A stretch of DNA of 64,000 nt. It comes from Merdibacter massiliensis. Lineage in GTDB: Bacteria > Bacillota_I > Bacilli_A > Erysipelotrichales > Erysipelotrichaceae. Shown one piece after another: positions 18,923 to 27,356 of this stretch (within the stretch, counting starts at the first letter, position 1; each line of letters begins with the position of its first letter). The stretch is taken from positions 1 to 64,000 of the forward strand of contig NZ_LT699727.1 of assembly GCF_900155395.1 (NCBI RefSeq), in the 5' to 3' direction. A program made the translations under genes and the position numbers. The notes beneath the pieces are model-generated. The model had not been told where the DNA came from, searched no databases, and worked only from the letters and a program-made list of their open reading frames with translations.

Positions 18923-19523
18923 CCTTTCCCTCACCTACTTTTGCCAATTGCTGAAGAACACTGTTTCTCAGTGCTTCTTTATCAGCATCATTGTATAACA
19001 CGACATCACATAAAGCAATTTTTTCTTTTTGCGGCAATTGTGCAGAAAGACGCCGCAAAGCTTCTTTCTCATCAACACCTCTGCCTGCTTTCAACCGCTG
19101 CAATAATAACTCTTCCTTACAGGCAACGACCCATGTTTCATCAAAAGCAGTTTGCCATCCAATTTCAAACAGCAGCGGCACTTCAGCAACCGCAATAGAA
19201 GATGAGCAGGCATCCATTTGTTTCTCTAATTTCTTTTTTATGAGGGGATGCAGGATCTGTTCGATCTGCTGTTTTTCGCCTATTTCAAACATAAGGTCAC
19301 TCATCGCTTTTTTATCAATTTCTCCATCTGCTTTTAAAATACGATTCCCATATCGTTCAACCAGCGCCTGATATCCTTTATTTCCTTTTTCTAGCAGTGT
19401 ACGGTTGATCGCATCACAATCAAAGACCGGGATCTGCATCTCTTTTAAGATCTGGATGACGCTGGATTTACCAGCTCCCATCACGCCAGTCAGACCGATC
19501 TTCTTCACCTTTTTTTCTGACAT
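18906..19523 (-). CDS. coaE: Dephospho-CoA kinase
   Basis: Final step of coenzyme A synthesis, ATP-dependent 3'-phosphorylation of dephospho-CoA. The 205 residues begin SEKKVKKIGLTGVMGAGKSS, whose P-loop (GVMGAGKSS) and following FDCDAINR and AEVPLLFEIG stretches are characteristic. The start at 19523 gives normal family length; the frame is open far upstream inside mutM but that reading is not CoaE-like. It overlaps mutM by 19 bases and dnaB by 17, so translation is likely coupled through the polA-mutM-coaE-dnaB-dnaI run. Confidence 0.93.
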   Translation of the reverse strand: MSEKKVKKIGLTGVMGAGKSSVIQILKEMQIPVFDCDAINRTLLEKGNKGYQALVERYGNRILKADGEIDKKAMSDLMFEIGEKQQIEQILHPLIKKKLEKQMDACSSSIAVAEVPLLFEIGWQTAFDETWVVACKEELLLQRLKAGRGVDEKEALRRLSAQLPQKEKIALCDVVLYNDADKEALRNSVLQQLAKVGEGKDESRR

Positions 19524-20335
19524 TTTGCACAATAATAGGTGCCTCTTCCTCCTACAACGATCTTTCTGATCGGTTGTTGACAAATCGGGCATCTTTCTCC
19601 TTTCTTTGCATGGACACGCAACTGCAGCTGAAATCGTCCATCCACTCCCAAAGATGAAGTATAACTTCGAATGGTCGTTCCTCCTGCTCGAATTGCTCCA
19701 TTTAAAATTCTGCGCATCTCTATGATCCAACGTTCAAAATCTTTCTTCCGCATCCTGCAAACACGGGTCTGCGGATGAAGTCCTAAAGCAAAACAGATTT
19801 CATCTGCATAGATATTTCCCACACCGGCAACTACGCTTTGATCCAGCAGCGCCTGTTTTAACGTTATATTTCGATGATGCAGGCGTTGATAAAGCCAGTT
19901 TGCTGTCAGTCTTTCATCAAAGGCATCAAAGCCGATTTTTTGAAAGCAGGGATAATCATGCAGATCTTCTTCATGCGCATACACATACATGCGTCCAAAT
20001 TTTCTTGTATCGTGATAGCGAAGTTCTCTTCCATCATTTAAGTGAAAGATGACATGTACATGTTTTTGATCATACGGTTCCTGCGGCATTTGTAAATAAA
20101 ATTTACCTTCCATGCGCAAATGGGCGATCCACATCACATCTCCGCAATCAAAACACAGGAATTTTCCTAATCGCCGGTAGCCTTGGATCTGATGATTTCT
20201 TAACTGATTTCGAAAGTTTTCCGTATCACCATCGATAATATTTTCCCAAAAGATCTCAATATCTTCTATCACAGGATTCCCCATTTGGTAAGCCAACGTA
20301 TCCAATACGGTCTGTACTTCAGGCAGTTCTGGCAT
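19505..20335 (-). CDS. mutM: Formamidopyrimidine-DNA glycosylase
   Basis: Base-excision repair enzyme (Fpg) that removes 8-oxoguanine and FapyG and cleaves the abasic site. The 276 residues start PELPEVQTV, giving the catalytic N-terminal Pro and Glu after Met removal. The helix-two-turn-helix and VAGVGNIYADEICF follow, with a C-terminal zinc finger CPICQQ...YYCAKCQ. It lies eight bases downstream of polA, a repair pair that also occurs together in Bacillus. Confidence 0.96.
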   Translation of the reverse strand: MPELPEVQTVLDTLAYQMGNPVIEDIEIFWENIIDGDTENFRNQLRNHQIQGYRRLGKFLCFDCGDVMWIAHLRMEGKFYLQMPQEPYDQKHVHVIFHLNDGRELRYHDTRKFGRMYVYAHEEDLHDYPCFQKIGFDAFDERLTANWLYQRLHHRNITLKQALLDQSVVAGVGNIYADEICFALGLHPQTRVCRMRKKDFERWIIEMRRILNGAIRAGGTTIRSYTSSLGVDGRFQLQLRVHAKKGERCPICQQPIRKIVVGGRGTYYCAKCQKKR

Positions 20336-20343
20336 AGGATCAC

Positions 20344-22923
20344 CTACTTTGCTTCATACCAAGTCTTGCCGAATGTCGCGTTTGCAACCAAAGGAACTTT
20401 TAATTGCATGACATTCTGCATGCCCTCTTCTACGATCTGCAGCATTTTTTCTTTTTCCTCCAGCAAGACATCAAAGATCAATTCATCATGGATCTGCAGG
20501 ATCATTTTAGAACGTACCTGTTCTTCTTTCATGCGGCGCTCGATCTCGATCATCGCTAATTTTATAAGATCTGCCGCACTTCCCTGGATCGGCGCGTTCA
20601 TTGCGGCCCGTTTGCCAAATTCACGCATCATATAGTTTTTGTCATTGATCTCCGGTATATAGCGGCGGCGTCCAAACATGGTCTTGACATATCCATGTTC
20701 TTCGCAGAAAGCAATCGTTCCATTCATAAATGCATGGATCTTTGGATAAGAAGCAAAATATTTTTCAATAAAACTATGTGCCTCTTTCCGCGTAATGCCC
20801 AGCTGCTCACTCAAACCATAATCCGATTGTCCATAGACAATACCAAAATTAACGGTTTTGGCACTGCGGCGCATAGAAGCATCTACTTCATCCTGTTTGA
20901 CATCAAAGATCTGCATTGCTGTTTTTGTATGGATATCGATACCATGATTAAATGCATCGATCATCTGTGTCTCATCTGCCATATGCGCCAACATCCTTAA
21001 TTCGATCTGCGAATAATCGGCAGAAAGGAAGATATGTCCCTCTTGTGCTACAAATGCTTTACGAATTTCACGTCCTTCTTCATCCCGCACGCTGATATTT
21101 TGCAAATTTGGTTCACTGCTTGACAAGCGGCCTGTTTGCGCCAGCGCTTGATTAAAGATCGTATGGATCTTATGATCCGATGTAATATGTTTTTTCAATC
21201 CCTGTACATAAGTAGAATACAATTTTGCATATTTTCGATATTCCAACAAGCAAGGGATGATCGGGTGTACATCTTTTAATTTTTCTAACACTTCCACAGC
21301 AGTACTGCGCTTTTTGCCTGCTTTTAATCCTAATTCATCAAACAAGATATTGGCCAGCTGCTTAGGTGAATTGATATTGAATTGCATGCCCGCATAAGTA
21401 TATACTTTTTGAGCATATTCTTCCATTTTTTGACTTGTTACTTCGCCAATCTGATCCAATACGTCTTCACTGATGCATACCCCTTCTTTTTCCATTTCAA
21501 ACAGGATATGTGATAAAGGCATTTCTAACCGGGTAAACAGTTCCCATAGATCTTGTTCTTGCAGCTGCTGTTTCATCTCTGATAGGATACGTGAATAACC
21601 TTGCAACTGTGCTTGCATATGCTGCAACTGCTGATTGAAATCCGGCAAGATGCTTTTCCCTTTTTTTCCATAAACGGCATCGATCGTAAGCGGCATTGCT
21701 ATTTGATAGTGATCTAAAAAACGTTCATAGCTCGTGATCGAGCTATCTAACAGAAAAGCTCCCAACATCAGATCAAACGCAAATTCACTGCAAGGAATCT
21801 CATTTCTAGCACAAATATGATAGAACTCTTTTGCATTGAATGTCGTCTTTGTTTTGTTGGTGGCAAGATAAGACAACAATTGTGTATCCTTTTTAGCATC
21901 CTCATAGGAAATATAGACAAGCTGATCTGCATAAGATAATGCAAAACCATACAATTGCTTTTGCGTATAATGCGCATTATCATAATCAGCTAATATGATC
22001 GTATTCTCCTGTTCCAGATCTCCCTCAATATGATCCACGCATATGATCTTTTTCTCTTCCTTCACAATGACATCGCTTTGCTGTAAAAATGATTTCATCT
22101 CATACTTTTGATAAAATGCATTTACTTTTTCATCCATGCCATGAAAAGCGACATCCTCTAATGTATAAGGAATCGGCTCATCGATACGGATCGTTGCTAA
22201 AAATTTAGACATCATGGCACTGTCTTTTCCATCTTCCAGCTTTTCTTTCAGCTTTCCTTTGATCTCATCGACATGTGCATAAACGCCGTCTACACTGTGA
22301 TAACTGCTTAACAGCTTTAATGCCGTTTTCTCTCCGATTCCTTTTACACCTGGAATATTGTCTGCACTGTCTCCCATCAATGCTTTTAGATCGATGATCT
22401 GTTTCGGCTGCAGACCGTACTGTTCCATCAGCGCTTGCCGGTCCATGCGCTGCATCTCGCTGATTCCTTTTTTCATCAGCAGCACATCTGTCGTATCATC
22501 GATCAGCTGCAATAAATCACGATCGCTCGTCAAGATCGTCGTATGAACTTCTGGATGTGCTTTAGCAAACGAACCAATGATATCATCAGCTTCAATTCCT
22601 TCACACTCATAACGGGCAATTCCGCAAGCATCCAAAAATTCGCGTGCAATCGGAAATTGTACGATCAGCTCCTGATCCAGCTCTTTCCGTGTTCCTTTAT
22701 AATCTGTAAATGTTTCATGTCGAAAAGTTGGTTTCCCTGCATCCCAGGCCACCATGATGCCATCCGGGGCAATCTCCTGCAGCGCTTTTTGAAACATCGT
22801 GACAAAGCCGAAGATCGCATTTGTAGGGATCCCATTGCTTGTCTTCATCATCCGTCCGTATACGGTTGCGTAATATGCCCGAAAAAGCATAGAATTTCCA
22901 TCTAATAAAAGCAGTTTTTCCAT
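20344..22923 (-). CDS. polA: DNA polymerase I
   Basis: Gap-filling and Okazaki-fragment polymerase. The 859 residues show the 5'-3' exonuclease domain (LLLDGNSMLFRAYYA, DNIPGVKGIGEKTA), a middle 3'-5' exonuclease fold that seems to lack the usual catalytic acidic triad, as in other Gram-positive Pol I, and a full polymerase domain with SADYSQIELRMLAH, the O-helix RRSAKTVNFGIVYG and QIHDELIFD. The ATG at 22923 has no strong ribosome site directly upstream; instead it is preceded by a six-residue leader ORF (22928-22948), suggesting translational coupling. It is the first gene of polA-mutM-coaE-dnaB-dnaI. Confidence 0.96.
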   Translation of the reverse strand: MEKLLLLDGNSMLFRAYYATVYGRMMKTSNGIPTNAIFGFVTMFQKALQEIAPDGIMVAWDAGKPTFRHETFTDYKGTRKELDQELIVQFPIAREFLDACGIARYECEGIEADDIIGSFAKAHPEVHTTILTSDRDLLQLIDDTTDVLLMKKGISEMQRMDRQALMEQYGLQPKQIIDLKALMGDSADNIPGVKGIGEKTALKLLSSYHSVDGVYAHVDEIKGKLKEKLEDGKDSAMMSKFLATIRIDEPIPYTLEDVAFHGMDEKVNAFYQKYEMKSFLQQSDVIVKEEKKIICVDHIEGDLEQENTIILADYDNAHYTQKQLYGFALSYADQLVYISYEDAKKDTQLLSYLATNKTKTTFNAKEFYHICARNEIPCSEFAFDLMLGAFLLDSSITSYERFLDHYQIAMPLTIDAVYGKKGKSILPDFNQQLQHMQAQLQGYSRILSEMKQQLQEQDLWELFTRLEMPLSHILFEMEKEGVCISEDVLDQIGEVTSQKMEEYAQKVYTYAGMQFNINSPKQLANILFDELGLKAGKKRSTAVEVLEKLKDVHPIIPCLLEYRKYAKLYSTYVQGLKKHITSDHKIHTIFNQALAQTGRLSSSEPNLQNISVRDEEGREIRKAFVAQEGHIFLSADYSQIELRMLAHMADETQMIDAFNHGIDIHTKTAMQIFDVKQDEVDASMRRSAKTVNFGIVYGQSDYGLSEQLGITRKEAHSFIEKYFASYPKIHAFMNGTIAFCEEHGYVKTMFGRRRYIPEINDKNYMMREFGKRAAMNAPIQGSAADLIKLAMIEIERRMKEEQVRSKMILQIHDELIFDVLLEEKEKMLQIVEEGMQNVMQLKVPLVANATFGKTWYEAK

Positions 22924-22927
22924 CTAT

Positions 22928-22948
22928 TCAACACCCTGCAAGCATCAT
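22928..22948 (-). CDS. Putative six-residue leader peptide before polA
   Basis: AAAGGAG lies about eight bases before ATG ATG CTT GCA GGG TGT TGA, which would encode MMLAGC. The TGA ends four bases before the polA ATG. The mini-ORF is almost wholly inside a 7-bp-stem hairpin (22935-22954) that separates the strong ribosome site from polA. This fits translational coupling of polA. It is seen only as a sequence arrangement; expression is inferred. Confidence 0.4.
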   Translation of the reverse strand: MMLAGC

Positions 22949-23045
22949 TGCAGGTTCTCCTTTCTTTTAGATTCTATTTTAACACATTTCTATCTTCTTT
23001 TTTACTAAGAAAGCTCTCCTGTTGTAAAACAAGGTTTTTCCCATC

Positions 23046-23070
23046 AAAAAAGGCAAGACAGGGCTTGCCT
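23046..23070 (-). terminator. Terminator of the metal-binding lipoprotein gene
   Basis: Minus-strand AGGCAAG-CCCTGT-CTTGCCT followed by six T, directly after the stop codon. Confidence 0.85.
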
Positions 23071-23077
23071 ATATTTC

Positions 23078-24037
23078 TCATTGTCCATCCGCAATGCTTT
23101 GCAACACTGCCAGATTTTCCTGCATCATCGATAGATAATCCAGTCCTCTTTGCTTTTGTGCATCAGTCAAGGAAGAAATATTATACAGAGGCACCGGTAT
23201 CAATCCTAATTCATTGATCAACTGCAAGCGAAGATCGATCATATCCTGGGGCAGGTTGCTTTCAATTGCCATATAACGAACATTATTTTCTATCAATGAC
23301 TCTTTCATGATGGAAAGCTGTTCTTCATCAGGCAGCACCCCATATCGCGACAAACAGATCGGATAGATATTGATCCCATATGCATCTTGCAAATGACCAA
23401 AGTTTGGCGTCATCACCGCAATGGAAACATTGCTTCCTTTCAATTCTTGATATTGTGCATCCAAAGAGGAAAGATTGTATTCCAAATGTGCATAGTTTTT
23501 ATTAAATTCTTCCTGATAAGCTGGATAACGTTCGCATAAGTAATCAAGGACACAGCTTGCCATCCCATTCATGGTGATCGCGTCCATCCAGAATGTAGGA
23601 TCTGTATAGTACGTATCGATCGTACGAAAAGCACTTCCCTCATAATAAGAAGATGTCGTCTTTGATTCTACGCCATTATTGATCTTGATCGTTACTCTTT
23701 GAAAAGGAAAACTGCCTAATTGATCTGTGATATTCACCTTATCCAACGCTGCTGAACTGATTTCATCCGAATAAATTTCATAATACGATTCTAAAGGTGC
23801 AATATAGATCAAAGCATCGCTTTCTTTCAGCAACTGTTTGTAATCCTCTGCGATACCAGCTCGCTGGATGAGGGTATTTTCGCTCAACAACTGGCAGCTG
23901 ATTCGATTGCCCACAATCTGTTCCACTAAATACTGCAAAGGGTAACAAGTCACTAAAACTTGATACTGTGTTCTTTGGCAGCCAGTTAAAAAAGGAAACA
24001 TGAGCAATATTGACAGCAATATCTTTCGAAGTTTCAT
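23078..24037 (-). CDS. ZnuA-like metal-binding lipoprotein
   Basis: Predicted solute-binding lipoprotein of the zinc/manganese ABC-transporter family (cluster A-I). A signal peptide ends in the lipobox LTGC, so the mature protein is probably anchored outside the membrane. The fold signature runs VLVTCYPLQYLVEQIVG..., SDALIYIAPLESYYE, TDPTFWMDAITM and a late LTDAQKQRGLDYLSMMQENL. The His-rich loop common in ZnuA is missing and few canonical His ligands are seen, so the metal is uncertain. GAGGTGAG supports ATG 24037 over a GTG three codons earlier. No permease or ATPase gene is adjacent; it is an orphan binding protein. Confidence 0.75.
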   Translation of the reverse strand: MKLRKILLSILLMFPFLTGCQRTQYQVLVTCYPLQYLVEQIVGNRISCQLLSENTLIQRAGIAEDYKQLLKESDALIYIAPLESYYEIYSDEISSAALDKVNITDQLGSFPFQRVTIKINNGVESKTTSSYYEGSAFRTIDTYYTDPTFWMDAITMNGMASCVLDYLCERYPAYQEEFNKNYAHLEYNLSSLDAQYQELKGSNVSIAVMTPNFGHLQDAYGINIYPICLSRYGVLPDEEQLSIMKESLIENNVRYMAIESNLPQDMIDLRLQLINELGLIPVPLYNISSLTDAQKQRGLDYLSMMQENLAVLQSIADGQ

Positions 24038-24052
24038 CCAACTCACCTCGCT

Positions 24053-24064
24053 GCTATTATAGCA
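24053..24064 (-). promoter_or_regulatory. Extended -10 promoter of the lipoprotein gene
   Basis: Minus-strand TGC-TATAAT (-10 at 24056-24061), about 18 bases before the start codon. No convincing -35. Confidence 0.55.
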
Positions 24065-24094
24065 TACTTCCCTTGCCGTTTTTTATCTCACTTT

Positions 24095-24841
24095 CTACTT
24101 TTCCCTTAATATTTGTTTCAGCCATTCCCGCTCATGAAGCATTCCCTTTGATCCTATCAGATAATTTGTCCGCATTCGATATAGATCTTGTTGATGATGC
24201 AGACAAGGACGGCCATCAAACGGATGGTCCAAACGATACTGATAGAAATGCAAACGATCGATCAACCGCTGCATATTTTGTTTTATGATCTGTACCAGCA
24301 GGATTGCCAAAGTAAACATGCCCGCAGGATTGCTCATCCATCCCATTGCCAGTACGATTCCAATATCCATGATTGACAAATGATAAGCATATCGCTGTGC
24401 TTTTCCGTATGGAAATATCAAATGTAAAAAGCCAAAGAGAATCCGGGCCCCGTCTAATGGATAGATCGGCAGCAAGTTAAACAATACGATCGATTGATTT
24501 AACCATTGCAAGTAATCAGAAAATGCAACAGAGATCCAGCCAAGCCGCACCAATGCTGCAAACACAAAGGGATATAGTACATGCATACAAGGACCTGCAA
24601 GAAAAATGAATAGCTCCTGATACACATTTCCATAGCCAATGTCCGATATCTGCGCACAAAATCCGAAAGGAAATATATCGATATGTGACAGGGTATAGCC
24701 ATATTTAAGAGCAGCACAGATATGGGCGCACTCATGCAGAGACATCATCAGGAATATGGAAACAATGATTTTCCAGATCCCTTGATACCAAGTAAAAAAA
24801 AGCATGATGACCCAAAAAGGCCACAGCCGCAGGCGAATCAT
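24095..24841 (-). CDS. spoIVFB: Site-2 protease family, SpoIVFB-like
   Basis: Intramembrane zinc metalloprotease. In spore formers SpoIVFB cleaves pro-sigma-K in the outer forespore membrane to start late mother-cell transcription. The 248 residues show HECAH (HExxH) at 36-40 in a membrane segment and the second motif LLPIYPLDGAR near residue 147, with further hydrophobic helices and a soluble C-terminus that could be the regulatory extension. It overlaps the SpoIVFA-like gene by ATGA and ends the mreC-mreD-minC-minD-spoIVFA-spoIVFB order known from Bacillus, which is why SpoIVFB rather than RseP is chosen. Confidence 0.85.
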   Translation of the reverse strand: MIRLRLWPFWVIMLFFTWYQGIWKIIVSIFLMMSLHECAHICAALKYGYTLSHIDIFPFGFCAQISDIGYGNVYQELFIFLAGPCMHVLYPFVFAALVRLGWISVAFSDYLQWLNQSIVLFNLLPIYPLDGARILFGFLHLIFPYGKAQRYAYHLSIMDIGIVLAMGWMSNPAGMFTLAILLVQIIKQNMQRLIDRLHFYQYRLDHPFDGRPCLHHQQDLYRMRTNYLIGSKGMLHEREWLKQILREK

Positions 24842-25389
24842 GCTTCTACTTCCTCAAGCTTCACTTCATTTCCATCTAAATAACAATGAATCTCTACATA
24901 CTCTTGATAAGTACCGATCACACTGCCTTCTTTTATACGTTCTTGTGTTTCTACTTGTACTTCTTGCAGATGCTCGATATTGACCAAAGTTCCATTGTCT
25001 AACAGCAAGGAAACACAATAGGTATCATTTTGCATTTCGATATGCCGAATCATCCCGGTAAAAGGGGCAACAGCTTGATTCGTATCATTTTGATAACGAT
25101 GTTCCCCTATTGCTTGATAAGATGTCATGGTCGTTACGCTTTGCGTTTCTTCATTTTTGAACCAGGATTCAAAAGGCAGAAATGAACTCCACTGCAAGCT
25201 TTGTACATAATCCCAGGCATGTACGGCAAAAGGCAGCTGCATCTTATTTCCAATCATCAATGACAAACCAAGCACGCACACCAGCATCAATGCCAATATC
25301 AGATGATTAAATACACCGACAATGCGATATTTCGGCTCTTTATTATGATTTTTTTGAATTCGCCGACGAATTCGATCAATATCCCGCAT
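24838..25389 (-). CDS. spoIVFA: SpoIVFA-like inhibitor of SpoIVFB
   Basis: Single-pass membrane protein with a basic cytosolic N-terminus, a hydrophobic segment about residues 30-50 and an extracellular C-terminal domain that resembles a degenerate LytM/M23 fold (VAPFTGMIRHIEM, LLDNGTLVNIEHLQEVQV, EGSVIGTYQEYVEIHCYLDG). In Bacillus SpoIVFA holds SpoIVFB inactive until a forespore signal arrives. The M23 zinc ligands HxxxD...HxH are not intact. ATG 25389 has GAGGTGAAATTC upstream and is preferred over a GTG three codons earlier. Assignment relies on fold plus its place between minD and spoIVFB. Confidence 0.75.
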   Translation of the reverse strand: MRDIDRIRRRIQKNHNKEPKYRIVGVFNHLILALMLVCVLGLSLMIGNKMQLPFAVHAWDYVQSLQWSSFLPFESWFKNEETQSVTTMTSYQAIGEHRYQNDTNQAVAPFTGMIRHIEMQNDTYCVSLLLDNGTLVNIEHLQEVQVETQERIKEGSVIGTYQEYVEIHCYLDGNEVKLEEVEA

Positions 25390-25438
25390 GAATTTCACCT
25401 CATTCGTTACATGTTATGTATACCAAAAAGAAACTATG

Positions 25439-26218
25439 TTATGAAGCGAATAATTTTGCAAATAATCGGCGTTCGCTCAATTTCGGCAATGCAACTTTTT
25501 CTTTTAAAAACCGCCGCGTACACACATCGAAACAATGGTATACTTGTGAATCACGCGCAATCGTCAGCGGTAATCCGCGATTATTGCAGGATTGTACCTT
25601 CGTATCTTCTACGATATACCCCAATAATGGAATTGCAAGCCATTTTTCGGCATCTTCCATTCGTACACAGATTCCCTTTTCAATAGAGCGAACATTTACT
25701 TTATTCAGGATCAGTTCTAAATTGTTGATCCCTTCTTTCAACAATAAACCAATCACACGATCAGCATCCTGCAGTGCACTCACATCCAGATTTGTCACGA
25801 TCAATGCACGTTGGGCAACACTGCTGGCATAACGAAAACCGCTCTCAACTCCAGCAGGAGTATCAATAAATAAATAATCAAATTGATTTTGCAAGACCCG
25901 CATGACACGAATAAATTCCTCTTGTCGGATCTTAGAAAAGTTGACGCCTTTGCATACAGGCAATAAATACAAATTTTTCTCTCGTTTATCCTGCAACAAA
26001 GCTCTTTCTAACTGACAGGATTCTTCAATGACATCCTGCATATCAAAAACCACACGGTTATCCAACCCCATCATCAGATCCAGATTCTTTAATCCTAGAT
26101 CTGCATCAATCAAACACGTCTTATATCCTCGTGCAGCCAGCATCATACCTAAATGGATACAAACACTGCTTTTTCCTACACCGCCCTTGCCTGAAGTAAC
26201 TGCAATGATCTCTCCCAT
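25439..26218 (-). CDS. minD: Septum site-determining protein MinD
   Basis: Membrane-associated ATPase that recruits MinC and keeps FtsZ rings away from the poles. The deviant Walker A SGKGGVGKSS, the YKTCLIDADLGLKNLDLMMG stretch, and FDYLFIDTPAGVESGF are diagnostic. The C-terminus ends in an amphipathic, basic stretch (RRLFAKLFAS) like the membrane-targeting helix of MinD. The 259 residues are normal length. It lies 67 bases after minC, and a ribosome site precedes ATG 26218. Confidence 0.95.
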   Translation of the reverse strand: MGEIIAVTSGKGGVGKSSVCIHLGMMLAARGYKTCLIDADLGLKNLDLMMGLDNRVVFDMQDVIEESCQLERALLQDKREKNLYLLPVCKGVNFSKIRQEEFIRVMRVLQNQFDYLFIDTPAGVESGFRYASSVAQRALIVTNLDVSALQDADRVIGLLLKEGINNLELILNKVNVRSIEKGICVRMEDAEKWLAIPLLGYIVEDTKVQSCNNRGLPLTIARDSQVYHCFDVCTRRFLKEKVALPKLSERRLFAKLFAS

Positions 26219-26285
26219 GAATGTCCCTCCTATACTCTTTCCATGTTCTAATCTTACTGAGATGCAACTGCAAATCTTGTCGAAA

Positions 26286-26828
26286 TTACTCAGAAGCGAC
26301 GGTTTTCAAACATTGTGAATCATAATATACTTTACAAGGCTGCAAAGAATTTAACACAGCATAGGGTGTATCAGCAATCCGGATCCGTGCATTCTGCAAG
26401 GAAGAGGCATACAGAACACAATCCCGATGCAGCAGATCTATGACCCCGCTTACTCTGCCCATGACCGTGACGGAATGAGAACTAGTTACAACAGCACTAG
26501 AATGAATAGACCCAAAGAGCAGCAACGGCTGAGAAAAAGTGACTTTTTGTCCACTGCGGACAGTCCCCTCCTCCAGCCTCGTTGCTAAATCTTCCCTTTT
26601 TTGCGGATTGATCCCTAATAAAGTAATTTTTTCTGCTTTACAGATATTCAAAAAAACGAGTGCTTCTTTATCGCTCATTTTGGGAAGATAAAAAAAAGCT
26701 GACAAAGTGCCTTTGGAAGACAACAATGCCAGTTTTTGCGCAAACTGTTCCTGAAATTCTGCATAAGAATCGTATCTTACATGAATGTGCAACTGCTGTT
26801 TTATTTTTTTGACCGTAAGGTATACCAT
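26286..26828 (-). CDS. minC: Septum site-determining protein MinC
   Basis: Inhibitor of FtsZ polymerisation, delivered by MinD. The C-terminal beta-helix is recognisable: GTVRSGQKVTF, GSIHSSAVVTSSHSVTVMGRVSGVIDLL and ARIRIAD match the GxVxxGxxxxxxGDLxVxGxVxxGA pattern. The N-terminal domain is divergent. At 180 residues it is shorter than the roughly 225 of Bacillus, partly through a reduced N-domain. AGGAGGAGAAAG precedes the ATG, and the gene overlaps mreD by 28 bases. Confidence 0.85.
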   Translation of the reverse strand: MVYLTVKKIKQQLHIHVRYDSYAEFQEQFAQKLALLSSKGTLSAFFYLPKMSDKEALVFLNICKAEKITLLGINPQKREDLATRLEEGTVRSGQKVTFSQPLLLFGSIHSSAVVTSSHSVTVMGRVSGVIDLLHRDCVLYASSLQNARIRIADTPYAVLNSLQPCKVYYDSQCLKTVASE

Positions 26829-27355
26829 TTGACTTTCTCCTCCTGGCGGACCTTCAGAGCCTGTATACGCTGATAATCATTTTTGATTCGCTGCAGCAAT
26901 ACGACCAAAAATACTAAGACACCGTTTCCAATCAAAGAAAGGAATTCATAGCTGACGATCCATCCTGTAAAACTAAGCTCACTGATCCCGCTCATCCTCA
27001 TATAGAAGAATATCAATAAGTCCTTGACGAAAATTGTCGCAATACACAAGATAACGGATTCTATAACAGAATCTCCCATATGCTTGGTCCACAAATGCAA
27101 CAAGAGAGCTATCAAAAGATAGATGATCGCATACAACAAGAACGTATTCATGATCAATACATCCACAAGCAGTCCATACAAGAACGCCACCAAACAGCAA
27201 TCTAACAGATCATAATCGCGAATGACCAAGATCATCGAACTAAAGCCAAGAGAAGAAACAAAGATCAGATCATTCATGCGAAAACTGCCTGGAAAAAGAA
27301 CACTGATCGCCAGATCCAGCAAAGTACATAAAGTGAAGAAAAATACATTTGCCAT
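26801..27355 (-). CDS. mreD: Rod-shape-determining protein MreD
   Basis: Integral membrane protein of the elongasome. The 184 residues are almost wholly hydrophobic, with about five to six helices, the pattern and length of the MreD family, and a basic C-terminal tail. It starts next to the mreC stop and overlaps minC. Identification depends as much on position between mreC and minC as on sequence, because MreD is poorly conserved. Confidence 0.85.
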   Translation of the reverse strand: MANVFFFTLCTLLDLAISVLFPGSFRMNDLIFVSSLGFSSMILVIRDYDLLDCCLVAFLYGLLVDVLIMNTFLLYAIIYLLIALLLHLWTKHMGDSVIESVILCIATIFVKDLLIFFYMRMSGISELSFTGWIVSYEFLSLIGNGVLVFLVVLLQRIKNDYQRIQALKVRQEEKVKWYTLRSKK

Positions 27356-27356
27356 C

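Noticed and set aside
18906-19730. coaE with a 69-residue N-terminal extension
   Set aside because: The extension lies inside mutM in another frame and is not CoaE-like; ATG 19523 gives normal length.
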